Shown here: positions 36,607-46,427 of the stretch, in pieces | Numbering within the stretch: the first letter of the stretch is position 1 | Layout of the letters: the number at the start of each line of letters is the position of its first letter | Assembly (NCBI GenBank): GCA_029243025.1 | Contig: JAQWSU010000030.1 | Coordinates: forward strand, 397,221 to 461,220 | Direction of reading: 5' to 3' | DNA from: Pirellulaceae bacterium | Lineage (GTDB): Bacteria; Planctomycetota; Planctomycetia; Pirellulales; Pirellulaceae | Length of the DNA: 64,000 nucleotides | Program-made: the position numbers and the translations under genes | Notes under the pieces: model-generated | What the model saw: the letters and a program-made list of their open reading frames with translations, nothing else | What the model was told of the DNA's origin: nothing | The model's database searches: none

Positions 36607-38874
36607 GTGAAGAACATCCTGTTTGTCGATTATTGGCTTCGCTACCGCTATCCGCTCCTGGCGTTAGCGTTGGTCCTGTCGTTGGGAGCCCATTTTGCCT
36701 CCCAGCAGCTCTATTTTGACCGTTCCATCGAGAATATGTTTCCTGTCGACAGCCCGCTCCTGGCGGCTTATGGAAAGCTGGAACGGACGTTTGGTGGCAA
36801 TGAAATCGTGCTTGCTGTCTATGAAGACGAGGCACTTTTCGAACCCGCTGCCGAGGGAATTCGACGATTATCTTCCATTCGTAAGCGGCTAGAAGCTGTC
36901 GATGGTGTCAAGGCGGTGCTGTCAATCGACCAGCCTTTGCCCGGCGATTTAATTTTGGCTGACAACGAGCTTTCTAGGCGGACTCGTGATCTTTTTGCAG
37001 GTTACACGCACAGTGAAGACGGTCGCACCGTCTCCCTTGTTTGCATGTTGGAGCCAGAAAACGAAACCGAATTCTTACGGCGGAACACAATCGATCAACT
37101 CCGCCAAGTCATGCGATCCTTGCCCGCGCCCTTGCGAGCTGGCCAATTGACAGGAGAGCCGGTTTTACTGGTGGATGGATTTCGGTTTGTCGAAAAGGAC
37201 GGTCAGCGACTCGGTCGTTGGTCAGGAGTACTGCTTGGATTAACGATTGTGATTTGCTTTCGTAGTTTGCGTTGGGTTTTGATTCCGATTGCTGTGGTCC
37301 AGTTATCGTTGACGTTCACTCAAGGCTTGTTGGCTCTCATGCAGATTCAGCTCAGCATGGTGAGTTCGATGCTTACAGCGGTTGTGATGGTAGTGGGTGT
37401 GGCCACCATGGTGCATGTGATCGTGCGTTTTCGTGAGTCACGAGATTTGGGCCTGTCAAACTATCAGAGTCTTCGCCGCACGACTTTACTGTTGGCAGTT
37501 CCTGTGACTTGGGCTTGCACTACGGACGCGGTTGGATTTCTGTCGTTGACGGTTTCGACCGTCGGGCCAGTGCAAGATTTTGGCATCATGATGGCAATTG
37601 GATCATTGATGGTTTTATTGAGTGTTTTTCTGATCTTGCCTGGGGCTGCTTTGTTGGGACGCTTTGATGCGGATCCGCGTCAGCCGTGGGGAGGAGACGG
37701 CTTATCCGCAGGGCTGCAGCAAACGTTGCAATTCGTCGCTCAACGCCCGTATCGCTGTTTAACTGGCGGAGTCGTCGTGGCGGCAATCGCGTTATGGGGC
37801 ATTGGTTATCTGGATGTCGAGACCGATTTCACCCGCAACTTTCGTTCTAATAGCGAAATCGCCTCTGCCTACAATTTTGTCGAAGAGCGACTTGGCGGTG
37901 CCGGTGTGTGTGACATTGTAATTCCTGCTCCCGATCGGTTGACTTGGGATTTCTTGCAGCAAGTCAAAACGCTGGAAGCAAAATTGAGTGAAGGGTCGGG
38001 TTCTGAAGCGATCAGCAAGACTTTTAGCCTGGCAGACGCGGTATTTGAGTTGTCACCCCTTGATCTTTCGAGGCAGCCCCAAGCGTTGCGTAATGGAATG
38101 ACCCAAACCGGTTTGGCTGCCATGCGAGGTTGGATGCCTGTGTTTTATGATGCGATGTATGCCCAGGATCCGGATTCCAGTCAAAAATACTTTCGCGTGA
38201 TGTTGCGTGTGAAAGAGCGGCAGTCATCGGCACAAAAGCAGCAATTGATTGACCAAATCGGAGACATCAGCCATGAACAGTTTCCTGACTCGGAGGTCAC
38301 CGGATACTTTGTGTTGCTCACGAATCTGATCGACAGCGTACTTCGAGATCAGTGGCGGACTTTCTTTGCGGCGGTGGTCGGGATTGGAGTGGTTATGTGC
38401 TTGGCCTTGCGTGACCTGCGTCTGGCGTTGATCGCCTTAATTCCCAATGCGTTTCCAATCTTAATGGTATTGGGCGGGATGGGGTGGGCAAGTCGTCTGT
38501 TTTGGCCAGAATTGAAAATCAATATGGGGACAGCAATGATTGCAGCCGTGTCGATGGGGCTCTCGATCGATAGTTCGATCCATTACATGTTTGCGTTCCA
38601 GCGAGCTCGTCGTGAGGGGGCGTCGGTCAAGGCGTCTTTGGAGCAGGTTCAGCAAAGTGTCGGCAAAGCGATGGTGTTGTCAACGGTTGCGCTCATCGTT
38701 GGGTTTACCGTATTGTCGACAAGTGAATTCATTCCCACGGTCTATTTCGGTGCTTTGGTGAGTTTGTCGATGTGCGGTGGATTGGCTGGAAACCTCATCG
38801 TCCTACCGGCCATGTTGGAAGTGATACCGTTGAAAGACCCATCCGTGACTCCGTCAATGGATAGCGATTGTTGA
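36607..38874 (+). CDS. RND/MMPL superfamily transporter
   Basis: 755 residues from GTG 36607 (GGAGA upstream). Twofold pseudo-repeat: TM1, a large periplasmic loop (about 35-200), five TMs to about 350, then the same layout again. RSIENMFPVDSPLLAAY and NFRSNSEIASAYNFVEERLGG begin the two loops. Tandem GVATMVHVIVRFRES and GLSIDSSIHYMFAFQRAR are the MMPL-type central helices. Substrate unknown; relatives move lipids or hopanoids. Divergent from lptD, so lipid or envelope transport is a fair guess. Confidence 0.85.
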   Translation: MKNILFVDYWLRYRYPLLALALVLSLGAHFASQQLYFDRSIENMFPVDSPLLAAYGKLERTFGGNEIVLAVYEDEALFEPAAEGIRRLSSIRKRLEAVDGVKAVLSIDQPLPGDLILADNELSRRTRDLFAGYTHSEDGRTVSLVCMLEPENETEFLRRNTIDQLRQVMRSLPAPLRAGQLTGEPVLLVDGFRFVEKDGQRLGRWSGVLLGLTIVICFRSLRWVLIPIAVVQLSLTFTQGLLALMQIQLSMVSSMLTAVVMVVGVATMVHVIVRFRESRDLGLSNYQSLRRTTLLLAVPVTWACTTDAVGFLSLTVSTVGPVQDFGIMMAIGSLMVLLSVFLILPGAALLGRFDADPRQPWGGDGLSAGLQQTLQFVAQRPYRCLTGGVVVAAIALWGIGYLDVETDFTRNFRSNSEIASAYNFVEERLGGAGVCDIVIPAPDRLTWDFLQQVKTLEAKLSEGSGSEAISKTFSLADAVFELSPLDLSRQPQALRNGMTQTGLAAMRGWMPVFYDAMYAQDPDSSQKYFRVMLRVKERQSSAQKQQLIDQIGDISHEQFPDSEVTGYFVLLTNLIDSVLRDQWRTFFAAVVGIGVVMCLALRDLRLALIALIPNAFPILMVLGGMGWASRLFWPELKINMGTAMIAAVSMGLSIDSSIHYMFAFQRARREGASVKASLEQVQQSVGKAMVLSTVALIVGFTVLSTSEFIPTVYFGALVSLSMCGGLAGNLIVLPAMLEVIPLKDPSVTPSMDSDC

Positions 38875-39058
38875 GTTGCGACCGTTAGGGTTGGCTGACC
38901 AGCTGATTTTGATCTCTTTGTCGATTTGGCCGATCAATTGCTTCTGCGGCAACTTGGAGTGAGCTGAATTCTTGGGTGGGGCAAAACGACGGCGTCTCTG
39001 GCAAAAACGCGAAAGAAAGAACGCGAGCGTGAAATGCTGGAACGCTTCGCAACGTCGC

Positions 39059-40099
39059 TTATTCGGTTGAGAACCGGTGCACTGTCGTCTGTTGGAATCT
39101 TTCGCCGGGCTCGAGAATGGTGGAAGGAAAGTCGGCTTGGTTGGGTGAGTTTGGATAATGTTGGGTTTCTAAACAAAAGGCTTCTTGTTGGTGAAAGCCT
39201 CCCACCTCCGCCGTGCCGTCCAGGAAATTTCCCGTGTACAATTGAATCCCCGGCTGTGTGGTGTAGATCTCCATCACGCGGCCTGATTTGGCTTCTCGGA
39301 CACGAGCCGCACGTTTCAGCGTTCCGTCTTGAGAACGCAACGCGTAGCAGTGATCATATCCACCCGGATCGCCTCCCATCTGACCGATTCGGGAACCGAT
39401 TTTTTCGGTTTGGGTGAAATCAAGTGGCGTACCTTGCACGGTCGCGATCTGCCCGGTGGGAATCATTGTCTGATCGATTGCCAAATATCGATCGGCTTCG
39501 ACTTGCAGGTCGTGGTCCAGAATCGCACCGTTGCCTGCTCCGGCAAGATTCCAATAACAATGATTGGTGAGGTTGATGGGAGTTGCAGCATCCGTCTGGG
39601 CGCTGAAAACGATCTTGAGTTCATTGTCGGTGGTCAGCGTGTAGGTTGCCGAGACGGTCAGATTGCCCGGATAGCCCTCCTCACCGTCGGGGCTGACTCG
39701 CGTGAATCGAATACCGATCTCGTTTTCCGTGGCGATCTTCTCGCAATCCCAGATCTTGCGATCAAAGCCGATTTCGCCGCCATGTAAATGGTTGGGTGAA
39801 TTGTTTGTCGCCAGCCCGTATTTTTTTCCCGCTAGCACAAAACTGCCATTTGCGATTCGATTGCAATAACGTCCGACCGTTGCACCAAAGTAGGGATGTC
39901 GCTCTAAATAGCCATCAAGCGAATCGAAGCCGAGGGTAATGTTTTCGGACTTGCCCGTGCGGTCGGGAAGCTCCAGAGAGGTCACGATCGCACCATAATC
40001 AATCAGGCTTAGAGCCAGGCCAGCATCATTTTTGCAATGAAAGCGTTGGACTTCAGTGCCGTCGGTTGTTTTGCCAAACTTGTCTTGGGTGATTTGCAT
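39059..40099 (-). CDS. galM: Aldose 1-epimerase (mutarotase)
   Basis: 346 residues from ATG 40099. GATVGRYCNRIANGSFVLAG carries the early conserved Asn-Arg; NSPNHLHGGEIGFDRKIWD the first catalytic-site His; INLTNHCYWNLAGAG the catalytic His; and the Glu is in HQQEAFCLETQHYPNSPNQ. Interconverts alpha and beta anomers of galactose or glucose. The upstream in-frame extension to 40231 does not resemble the family. The neighbour upstream on the same strand is a sugar-isomerase-like protein. Confidence 0.93.
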   Translation of the reverse strand: MQITQDKFGKTTDGTEVQRFHCKNDAGLALSLIDYGAIVTSLELPDRTGKSENITLGFDSLDGYLERHPYFGATVGRYCNRIANGSFVLAGKKYGLATNNSPNHLHGGEIGFDRKIWDCEKIATENEIGIRFTRVSPDGEEGYPGNLTVSATYTLTTDNELKIVFSAQTDAATPINLTNHCYWNLAGAGNGAILDHDLQVEADRYLAIDQTMIPTGQIATVQGTPLDFTQTEKIGSRIGQMGGDPGGYDHCYALRSQDGTLKRAARVREAKSGRVMEIYTTQPGIQLYTGNFLDGTAEVGGFHQQEAFCLETQHYPNSPNQADFPSTILEPGERFQQTTVHRFSTE

Positions 40100-40311
40100 G
40101 AGGGAGCTCGATCGCTTGGAATGCCTATTTTGTGGGTTTTGAGCGAAAGACACCTCAAGAAGGGGACTCCGCCTGAGGTGGGTGCGGCATGTTGCAAAGA
40201 CAAAAAGAGGTAGCCGATTTTTGGCAAGCAAGCTAAACGCGTTCTTGATCCGCTAAATCGCTTGCTGGCGCGGCGCGCGATTGATTCAGCTCTTGTTTCC
40301 TGGACTGGCTG

Positions 40312-41061
40312 TTAGAGGAGACTTTCCATGAGTAGTCTTAGTTTTCGCAGCTCGGCCGTGTGCTCGATATCTTCAAAGGGCTTCATTTCAATGCATAAAC
40401 CGCGATCATAGCGGACACGACGTAGCATATTGAGCAGTTTGCCATAGTCGATTTCACCCTGGCCGACGCGGACTTGTAATTCATCTTTGCTCGTGTCGCG
40501 CAGGTGCACATTATAGGTGTATTTGAACAATTTGTCGTAGTTGCGGGAGCCGGTGGGTTGGCAGATGTAATGGCTAGGATCGAGAGTGACGCCTAGACCT
40601 TTGACATTGTCACACAAAACGACGACCGTGTCGGGATCTTCCGAAAGCCGACCGATTTGGCTGCGGATGCTGACGACTGCACTTTCCATTGTGGCGATAT
40701 CGACCAATCGGCGCAGATGTTCGACCTCTTCATTGAAGGGCGTGCCGAGTTCTGCCGAGGGGACGGTAATCGAGGCCACTTTGGTCGCTTTAGCCAAACG
40801 ACAACAGGCTGCGAATTGGTCGTAATGTTCGTTGCCGCTCGAACCAATTTCGACGGTATATCCTGATATTCCCAGCCGATGGGTATCACGGCACAACCCG
40901 ATCGCTTTTTCTTCGTCCTCCAAGACTTGTTGAGGCGTGAGATGTATCGAACCGTCTCGAATCACGAGCTCAAGGCTCGTAAATTCCAAGTCGGTAAGTT
41001 TCTCATAAACATCCTGCAGGGGCATATCTTGAAAACAATCCGTTGATGCCGAAACGATCAC
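40312..41061 (-). CDS. Sugar phosphate isomerase/epimerase (xylose-isomerase-like TIM barrel)
   Basis: 249 residues from GTG 41061 with GGGAGA 7 bases upstream. Short form of the AP-endonuclease-2-like TIM barrel. FTSLELVIRDGSIHLTPQQ holds the first Glu, GVTLDPSHYICQP the Asp-His metal pair, NVHLRDTSKDELQVRVGQGE the His and late Glu, and LCIEMKPFEDI the last Glu. The metal site looks complete, so it is likely catalytic, but these proteins act on many sugars and the substrate cannot be named. Confidence 0.82.
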   Translation of the reverse strand: MIVSASTDCFQDMPLQDVYEKLTDLEFTSLELVIRDGSIHLTPQQVLEDEEKAIGLCRDTHRLGISGYTVEIGSSGNEHYDQFAACCRLAKATKVASITVPSAELGTPFNEEVEHLRRLVDIATMESAVVSIRSQIGRLSEDPDTVVVLCDNVKGLGVTLDPSHYICQPTGSRNYDKLFKYTYNVHLRDTSKDELQVRVGQGEIDYGKLLNMLRRVRYDRGLCIEMKPFEDIEHTAELRKLRLLMESLL

Positions 41062-41415
41062 TGAGAATCTCCCTAAGCGTCACCCGTTCCCTTGTGGTAT
41101 GAGACTGATCCGTAAGCTTAGCCAGAGAGTGCGATTGGAGGCAACACCAGCGACTCGGGTAAAATTCAACTGAAATGGGTGGTTTTTTTCGAAGACAGGA
41201 CATTTGTTCCCATGTGTCGCCCTGCGGATCTCCGCAAGAGATCGTCTCAGACTTTCACATTGGGACCTGTGGCCTAGAATAATTCGTGGAAACTGGCCGA
41301 AAATCGAGGCCGTCCCACCGAGGTGGACTGGTGATTCGCGTTTTTTGAGGCTTTCACGAGCTGAAGCGTCTCCGCCGGGCCCATGGCACGAGCGGAAACG
41401 CAGTAGGAGTCATCG
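41062..41415. other. Divergent intergenic region before sppA
   Basis: No gene supported. A rightward frame at 41204-41641 overlaps the sppA start in another register and is Arg/Pro/Ser rich, typical of an off-frame reading. AGGAG at 41405-41409 is the sppA ribosome binding site. Confidence 0.4.
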
Positions 41416-42579
41416 ATGGAACCTAGAAATCAAGGCAATCCGGCAGATCAAGGCACCCCAGCCGCATCAAGCAGAGGTTCAAGCGGGTCAGCTAATGCTC
41501 CGATCCAGGCGGAGACACTCTCATCCAATACGAGGGAGGCAAGCGGTTCTCAGGTCGTTTACGTGCCCCAACCGGTCAGTTTCATGCGATCATGGATCGC
41601 CTGGTTGGGGTGGGTGGGCTGCTTTATTTGCTTGGCTGTAATTTTCAGCCTGTTTGCTCGATTTAGCGATTACTTTGACAACAGCGGTGGCATCGAGGAA
41701 CGCTATCACTCCCATGCCAAAGCTGCCCGGGACAAAATCGCGGTGATCCAGGTAAACGGCGTGATTGCATCGGGTAATGGATTTGTGAAACGACAAATCG
41801 ATCGAGTGAATTCGGACGAAAATGTGAAGGCTGTCGTGTTGCGCATCAACTCGCCTGGCGGCACAATCACTGGGTCTGACTTCATTTATCACCATCTGCG
41901 CGAAATGAAGAAGGAGCGTGACATTCCCATTGTTGTCAGCATGGGGGGGATTGCGGCGAGCGGTGGATATTATGTTGCGATGACGGTTGGCGACGACGAA
42001 AAGACGATCTACGCTGAACCTACCTCAACGACGGGTTCGATTGGCGTGATCATTCCGCACTATGACCTGAGTGGACTCCTGGAGAAATACGATGTTAAGG
42101 ATGACTCAATTGTGAGCCACCCACGCAAGCAGATGTTGAGCATGACTCGGCCGATTGATCCCGAAGATCGGCGCGTTTTGGAAGCTTATTTGCAAGATGC
42201 GTTTGGTCGGTTCAAAGACGTTGTTAAATCAGGACGCCCCGCCTTGCGTGAGAACGATGCGGCGTTGAACAAACTGGCGACGGGGGAGATTTTTACGGCA
42301 ACTCAGGCTCAGGCCAATGGTTTAGTCGACGAATTGGGCTTCATCGAGGATGCGATCGACCGAGCCATTGAATTGGCGGGTCTGGAGGACGAGTCGGTTC
42401 GAGTCGTTGAATACAAGTCCCCCGTGACGCTCTTGAGCGCATTTACCTCCGCCCAGGCTCAGCGAGGTGAGCTTCCGGATTTAGCTGCCTTGATGGAGCT
42501 GTCCGTGCCTCGTGCCTACTACATGGTGACCAGCTTACCACCATTGATGAGGATGAACTCGCTAAAGCTCGCCGATTGA
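41416..42579 (+). CDS. sppA: Signal peptide peptidase SppA, S49 family, short form
   Basis: 387 residues. An N-terminal cytoplasmic Ser/Ala-rich stretch (1-55) precedes one TM (about 60-82). A single S49 domain then follows, as in Bacillus rather than the double E. coli type. The nucleophile Ser182 is in MGGIAASGGYYVAM and the likely general base Lys238 in SHPRKQMLSMTRP, 56 residues apart. Other blocks are INSPGGTITGSD, PTSTTGSIGVI and TATQAQANGLVDELG. Degrades cleaved signal peptides in the inner membrane. AGGAG 6 bases before the ATG. Confidence 0.92.
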   Translation: MEPRNQGNPADQGTPAASSRGSSGSANAPIQAETLSSNTREASGSQVVYVPQPVSFMRSWIAWLGWVGCFICLAVIFSLFARFSDYFDNSGGIEERYHSHAKAARDKIAVIQVNGVIASGNGFVKRQIDRVNSDENVKAVVLRINSPGGTITGSDFIYHHLREMKKERDIPIVVSMGGIAASGGYYVAMTVGDDEKTIYAEPTSTTGSIGVIIPHYDLSGLLEKYDVKDDSIVSHPRKQMLSMTRPIDPEDRRVLEAYLQDAFGRFKDVVKSGRPALRENDAALNKLATGEIFTATQAQANGLVDELGFIEDAIDRAIELAGLEDESVRVVEYKSPVTLLSAFTSAQAQRGELPDLAALMELSVPRAYYMVTSLPPLMRMNSLKLAD

Positions 42580-42615
42580 CCGGCCTGATTGGTTGTCGAC
42601 GCGGATGGAAATGCG

Positions 42616-43764
42616 TCAATTTTCTGTTGCCGCATCCACTGAGGGCTCTTTGGCTGTCGGTGGAGCCGGTACGGGATTTTCATCTTCTGCACGTTTACCC
42701 CGTCCATCAGTTGATCGTCTTCCTCGGCCGCGTCGGTCGTTGGGACGACCTCTGCGTCCGTCCCGATCCGGTTCGCCCCGTCGTCCTTGGTCATGACGTC
42801 GCCAATCCCCTCGGCGAAATGGGGGGCCGCCCACGCCTGGAGCGTTCAGATCACGTTTCATGTGATCTCGAAAGTACATACGGCCGAGTTCACGATACAT
42901 TCGATCTCGTGGCATGCGTTCCAGATCTTCCCGCTCTTGAGGGCGAAGGTCTTCGGCGAAATAACGCTGCAACTCGTTCGGATTGACGGGCGGCGGTGGC
43001 AAACGACTGGCGCAAGCCGCCTGAATCCATTGGCTGACGAGCTGTTGCTTTCGTTCATCACTCTCTTGGCCCTGAAATTCCTGCTTGGCCTCGGGAGATA
43101 GCCGCATCACCAGCTCTTCAATCTGCTCGGGTGATGGTTTTTCGAGAATCTTGGGGGTGCGGTGATAGAGCATGCGGATCAGGTGTGAGCGTCTTCGGTC
43201 AGGGTCTTTCTTGCTCAACATCATCAACATTTGCCGTTGTCGGTCGTCCAGCATCGCCTCCAGCTGATCCTGTTTACCGGCGATAAAGACATCATCGATC
43301 CAACCAAACATCTGTCGTGCGTCCTCGGGATGGATATTCCGCCTTGTGAATCGACCAAAGCGATCCTCTTCGGAACGCTGTTTGATCTCGCGGATTCGGT
43401 GCAAACGTTGGTCCACGGGCAAACTGAGTAGATCGGTGCGCTGACTGGCGGAAAGTGTCTTTAGCCATTCGGAATACTGCGTGACAACCGCTAGCAGCTG
43501 TTCAGCATTTTGATGAGTTTCGATTTCGGCGTGCAACTCGCGTATTCTTGTTTGTTCTTCGCTTGGCAAGCGATCGAACTGATCTCGTTTGCGCTTCACG
43601 TCTCGCTTTTCCGACGCTGTCATCGAATCGAGTCGTGCTTCTGCCTGATCATCCGCGGTGCACAAGTTTTGCGACGTCGCAATCAGCATCAACAGGATGA
43701 AAAATTGGGAGACGGGTTTAGCCTTGTGGTAACGCAGTTGTTGACTCTTCTTCCACGGGTTCAT
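42616..43764 (-). CDS. Exported charged helical protein of the ECF operon
   Basis: 382 residues. Hydrophobic segment 19-31 (FFILLMLIATSQN) is a signal peptide or anchor. The remainder is very Arg/Glu rich and helical, with repeated phrases such as LPSEEQTRIRELHAE and MTASEKRDVKRKRDQFDRLP. The C-terminal 90 residues are Arg/Gly/Asp/Pro low complexity (GDWRRHDQGRRGEPDRDGRR). No family is recognised, though the helices recall DUF3106-type planctomycete proteins. Its start overlaps the anti-sigma gene by 47 bases, so it is probably the last member of the sigma operon and may tune it. Confidence 0.65.
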   Translation of the reverse strand: MNPWKKSQQLRYHKAKPVSQFFILLMLIATSQNLCTADDQAEARLDSMTASEKRDVKRKRDQFDRLPSEEQTRIRELHAEIETHQNAEQLLAVVTQYSEWLKTLSASQRTDLLSLPVDQRLHRIREIKQRSEEDRFGRFTRRNIHPEDARQMFGWIDDVFIAGKQDQLEAMLDDRQRQMLMMLSKKDPDRRRSHLIRMLYHRTPKILEKPSPEQIEELVMRLSPEAKQEFQGQESDERKQQLVSQWIQAACASRLPPPPVNPNELQRYFAEDLRPQEREDLERMPRDRMYRELGRMYFRDHMKRDLNAPGVGGPPFRRGDWRRHDQGRRGEPDRDGRRGRPNDRRGRGRRSTDGRGKRAEDENPVPAPPTAKEPSVDAATEN

Positions 43765-44248
43765 TAAAAAGCCCTTCTTCTTTCAACTGCTCGAGAAATC
43801 GTAGGTTATCGATGTGTTGATACACATCGACGCGCTCGATGACTGGAAGGTCTGTTTTTAATTCGCGATTAGGTGTGTCAAGCCAGTATCGATAGGCAAA
43901 GAAACCGATGGAGAGGCTTATGGTTGCCGCGGCGATCATCGCAAACCATTGTAGTTTCTGTTTTTTTGCTTCACTGCTGGAATCGTCTTGCAGGTCGTGA
44001 TCAAGCTGTATCGCAACCATCTCGACGGTGGTTTGGGTGAACGATTCATCGATGGTTGGTTGGGGCAGATCACCGAGCAGATCCCATGAACGTTGCAATT
44101 CATTCAGGCTTTGTCGAAATGCTGAATCGTTCGCTAAACGCTCTTCGACCGATTGAGCCGTAGAAGCGTCAACTTCTCCGTCAAGATACGCGACCAATTG
44201 TTCCTGGTCGGGATCGGATGTGAGCGAATTGTCGTTAGGATCGGCCAT
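43718..44248 (-). CDS. Anti-sigma factor-like membrane protein
   Basis: 176 residues. Residues 15-70 (EQLVAYLDGEVDASTAQSVE, then ERLANDSAFRQSLNELQRSW) are the cytoplasmic anti-sigma-type domain seen next to planctomycete ECF factors; no zinc His-Cys-Cys motif is present. One TM at about 108-124 (AMIAAATISLSIGFFAY) and a periplasmic tail. GGAGTGA precedes ATG 44248. It follows the sigma gene by 22 bases, so it most likely binds and silences that factor; this pairing is inferred from context. Confidence 0.75.
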   Translation of the reverse strand: MADPNDNSLTSDPDQEQLVAYLDGEVDASTAQSVEERLANDSAFRQSLNELQRSWDLLGDLPQPTIDESFTQTTVEMVAIQLDHDLQDDSSSEAKKQKLQWFAMIAAATISLSIGFFAYRYWLDTPNRELKTDLPVIERVDVYQHIDNLRFLEQLKEEGLFNEPVEEESTTALPQG

Positions 44249-44270
44249 GCCGAGTCACTCCGGAAAAATA

Positions 44271-44939
44271 CTATTTTGACTCATCTGAGTCAGATGCGAA
44301 TTCGTCGAGTCCTTCGCCTTGCTCGATGTAAGGCTGCAATACGATTTTCAGGTTGGTTCGTGCGCGAGTCAGCAAAGACTTAATCGCGGATGTTGAAAGA
44401 TCCATGGTAGTGGCAATGTCGGCATAGCTCATTCCCTCGAATTTACTCAGCAAAACGGCCATTCGTTGTCGTTCGTTGAGTGTTTCCATCGCAAGGCGTA
44501 CCATTTCCGCCCGTTCGACGCGATCGAGTTGGCGAGTGGGCATTAAGCCGCTGGCTGCCTGAGCCATCTGTTCGAGGGGATTGGCATTCGTGGCTCCGCT
44601 CGCGCTATTGTTGGCGGCATGCACCTCTTTCCTGCGGGATCGTGAGCGGTGTGAGTTTTTGGCGACGTTGTTTGCAATCGTAAATAACCAAGTCGAAAAC
44701 TTTGCTTCTGCAACGTAAGTCTGCCTCGCTCGAAACACCCGCAGAAAAACTTCCTGGGCCAGATCTTCGGCAAGTTCTCGTTTGCCTACTAAGTTTTCGA
44801 GTACGGTGAGCAGTCTCCCCTGATAGCGACGTACGAGTTCTTCGAAGGCATCTGCCTCACCCTCCCGAACGCGCAGCATGAGCCGCGCGTCTGGATCGAT
44901 GGTTTCATAGGATAATGCAACGTTTTTCGTGTCAGCCAA
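44271..44939 (-). CDS. ECF RNA polymerase sigma factor (RpoE-like)
   Basis: 222 residues. TTG 44939 is used, with AAAGG 8-9 bases upstream; no ATG lies before the conserved region. Sigma region 2: DAFEELVRRYQGRLLTVLEN, AEDLAQEVFLRVFRARQTYV and AKFSTWLFTIANNVAKN. Region 4: LNERQRMAVLLSKFEGMSYA and the helix-turn-helix STSAIKSLLTRARTNLK. An Asn/Ala-rich linker joins them. First gene of a three-gene operon with its probable anti-sigma factor. No autoregulatory promoter could be identified in the 165-base gap upstream. Confidence 0.93.
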   Translation of the reverse strand: MADTKNVALSYETIDPDARLMLRVREGEADAFEELVRRYQGRLLTVLENLVGKRELAEDLAQEVFLRVFRARQTYVAEAKFSTWLFTIANNVAKNSHRSRSRRKEVHAANNSASGATNANPLEQMAQAASGLMPTRQLDRVERAEMVRLAMETLNERQRMAVLLSKFEGMSYADIATTMDLSTSAIKSLLTRARTNLKIVLQPYIEQGEGLDEFASDSDESK

Positions 44940-45105
44940 AAGGTTAACCTTTCACGGTTTCGCGGGGGCACGGACGAGCGGAACCGGTATCTTCTTCTTC
45001 ACTACACGTTCTCGATTTTCTATGTCGACTTAGTCTTTAACCCCCAAATCGTGATCGGGTTTTGCAAACGATTAGGATTGGATCTAGTTTGCTGCGCAAG
45101 TCTAT

Positions 45106-46230
45106 TCATTCTTGTGACTTAGAGCTTTGTTGATCAGGATTGCTGAATGGTCGGTCAAGGTTCACCACAGGCGAATTCAGTCCTGGAGCCTGATCGCTGG
45201 AGTCCATTTCAGTCGTACGTCGTAACTGTCCGCAGGCTGCGTTGATTTTATCTCCCTTGCGTTGGCGGACTTGAACTTGGATGCCCTGTGACGTTAAGGC
45301 TTTGCAAAACTGTTGAACGGCATGGGGTGTAGGGGTTCGATAGGGTAAGTCGTCGACCGTGTTGTAGGGGATTATGTTGAGCAGCGCATTTCGTCCTTGG
45401 AGCAAGCGAGCCAGTTGTTGGGCCTGTTCGACGCGATCGTTTTCCTCCGCCAGTAAGACGTATTCGAAGGTGAGTCGCCGGCCCGAAACCTCAAAATATC
45501 GGTCGGAGGCTTCCATGATTGATTGGAGTCCAATTTGATGATTTACCGGAACCAGTCGGTTGCGAAGGGGGTCGGTGGGGGCGTGCAAGGAGACGGCCAG
45601 ATGATAGGGGATCGCGAGCCGGGAGAGCCGATCAATTGATTTTGGCAGGCCAACGGTTGAAATCGTGATGCGTCGCGCGCTGATGCCGAGCCCCCGGTCT
45701 GCATGTGCCCAATCCAGTGCGGGTAAGAGATAATCTAGATTCGCCAGTGGCTCGCCCATGCCCATTACCACGATGTGACTCAGACGCTCCTCGAGTGGCA
45801 GTAGACGCTGGAGACGAAGCATCTGCTCAATGATTTCGTCAGTCGTCAAGTTGCGCTTGATACCGTCGAGACCACTCGCGCAAAACACGCAGCCCATGGC
45901 ACAGCCAACTTGAGTGCTGATACAGATTGTTCGTCGCTGACCTTCCCGCAACAAAACGCATTCGATTTGGCTGGTGTCCCGGAACTGCAGCAATAGCTTT
46001 TCAGTTCCGTCGGCTGCCTTCGTGTGTCGAGTGACCTGCGTCGACCAAAGCCTGAAATCTCGGGAGAGCGCATCTCGGAGCGATTGGGGAAGATTCGTCA
46101 TGTCTGCAAAACTGCCGGCGCGGCCTGCAAACATCCAGTTGACGATTTGGCGGTAACGGAAAGCAGGCTGATTCTGCTCTTTCAGCCAAGTTTCCAACTC
46201 GCCGGTGAGGGATGACGTGATGCTGTTCAT
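45106..46230 (-). CDS. rlmN: 23S rRNA (adenine-2503-C2)-methyltransferase RlmN
   Basis: 374 residues. Radical SAM cluster CAMGCVFC (Cys110, Cys114, Cys117). The methyl-carrying cysteine is in KGDKINAACGQL at about residue 338. VVMGMGEPLANLDYL, ISTVGLPKSIDRLS and HAPTDPLRNRLVP are family blocks. Methylates A2503 of 23S rRNA and probably A37 of some tRNAs. After the active-site cysteine the tail is about 35 residues longer than in E. coli, Ser/Pro/Asp rich. Confidence 0.95.
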   Translation of the reverse strand: MNSITSSLTGELETWLKEQNQPAFRYRQIVNWMFAGRAGSFADMTNLPQSLRDALSRDFRLWSTQVTRHTKAADGTEKLLLQFRDTSQIECVLLREGQRRTICISTQVGCAMGCVFCASGLDGIKRNLTTDEIIEQMLRLQRLLPLEERLSHIVVMGMGEPLANLDYLLPALDWAHADRGLGISARRITISTVGLPKSIDRLSRLAIPYHLAVSLHAPTDPLRNRLVPVNHQIGLQSIMEASDRYFEVSGRRLTFEYVLLAEENDRVEQAQQLARLLQGRNALLNIIPYNTVDDLPYRTPTPHAVQQFCKALTSQGIQVQVRQRKGDKINAACGQLRRTTEMDSSDQAPGLNSPVVNLDRPFSNPDQQSSKSQE

Positions 46231-46427
46231 TGCCTTATTCTAACCCAGGTGATCCATTTCAGTCACTCGGCGGCCGCAGGATTCCTGGGACGAATTCTGC
46301 GGTGGCAGTCGCCATCATTGCGTTGTGAGGAATTCGTGCCGCCGGATGGCGTATAATGCGGAAAACGAGAGCTAGATCGGGTCCAATGGGCAATTTGATG
46401 CTTCGATTCTAATACTGTGGAGATACG

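Noticed and set aside
41204..41641. Rightward frame of 145 codons before and inside sppA
   Set aside because: Different register from sppA and composition typical of an off-frame reading.
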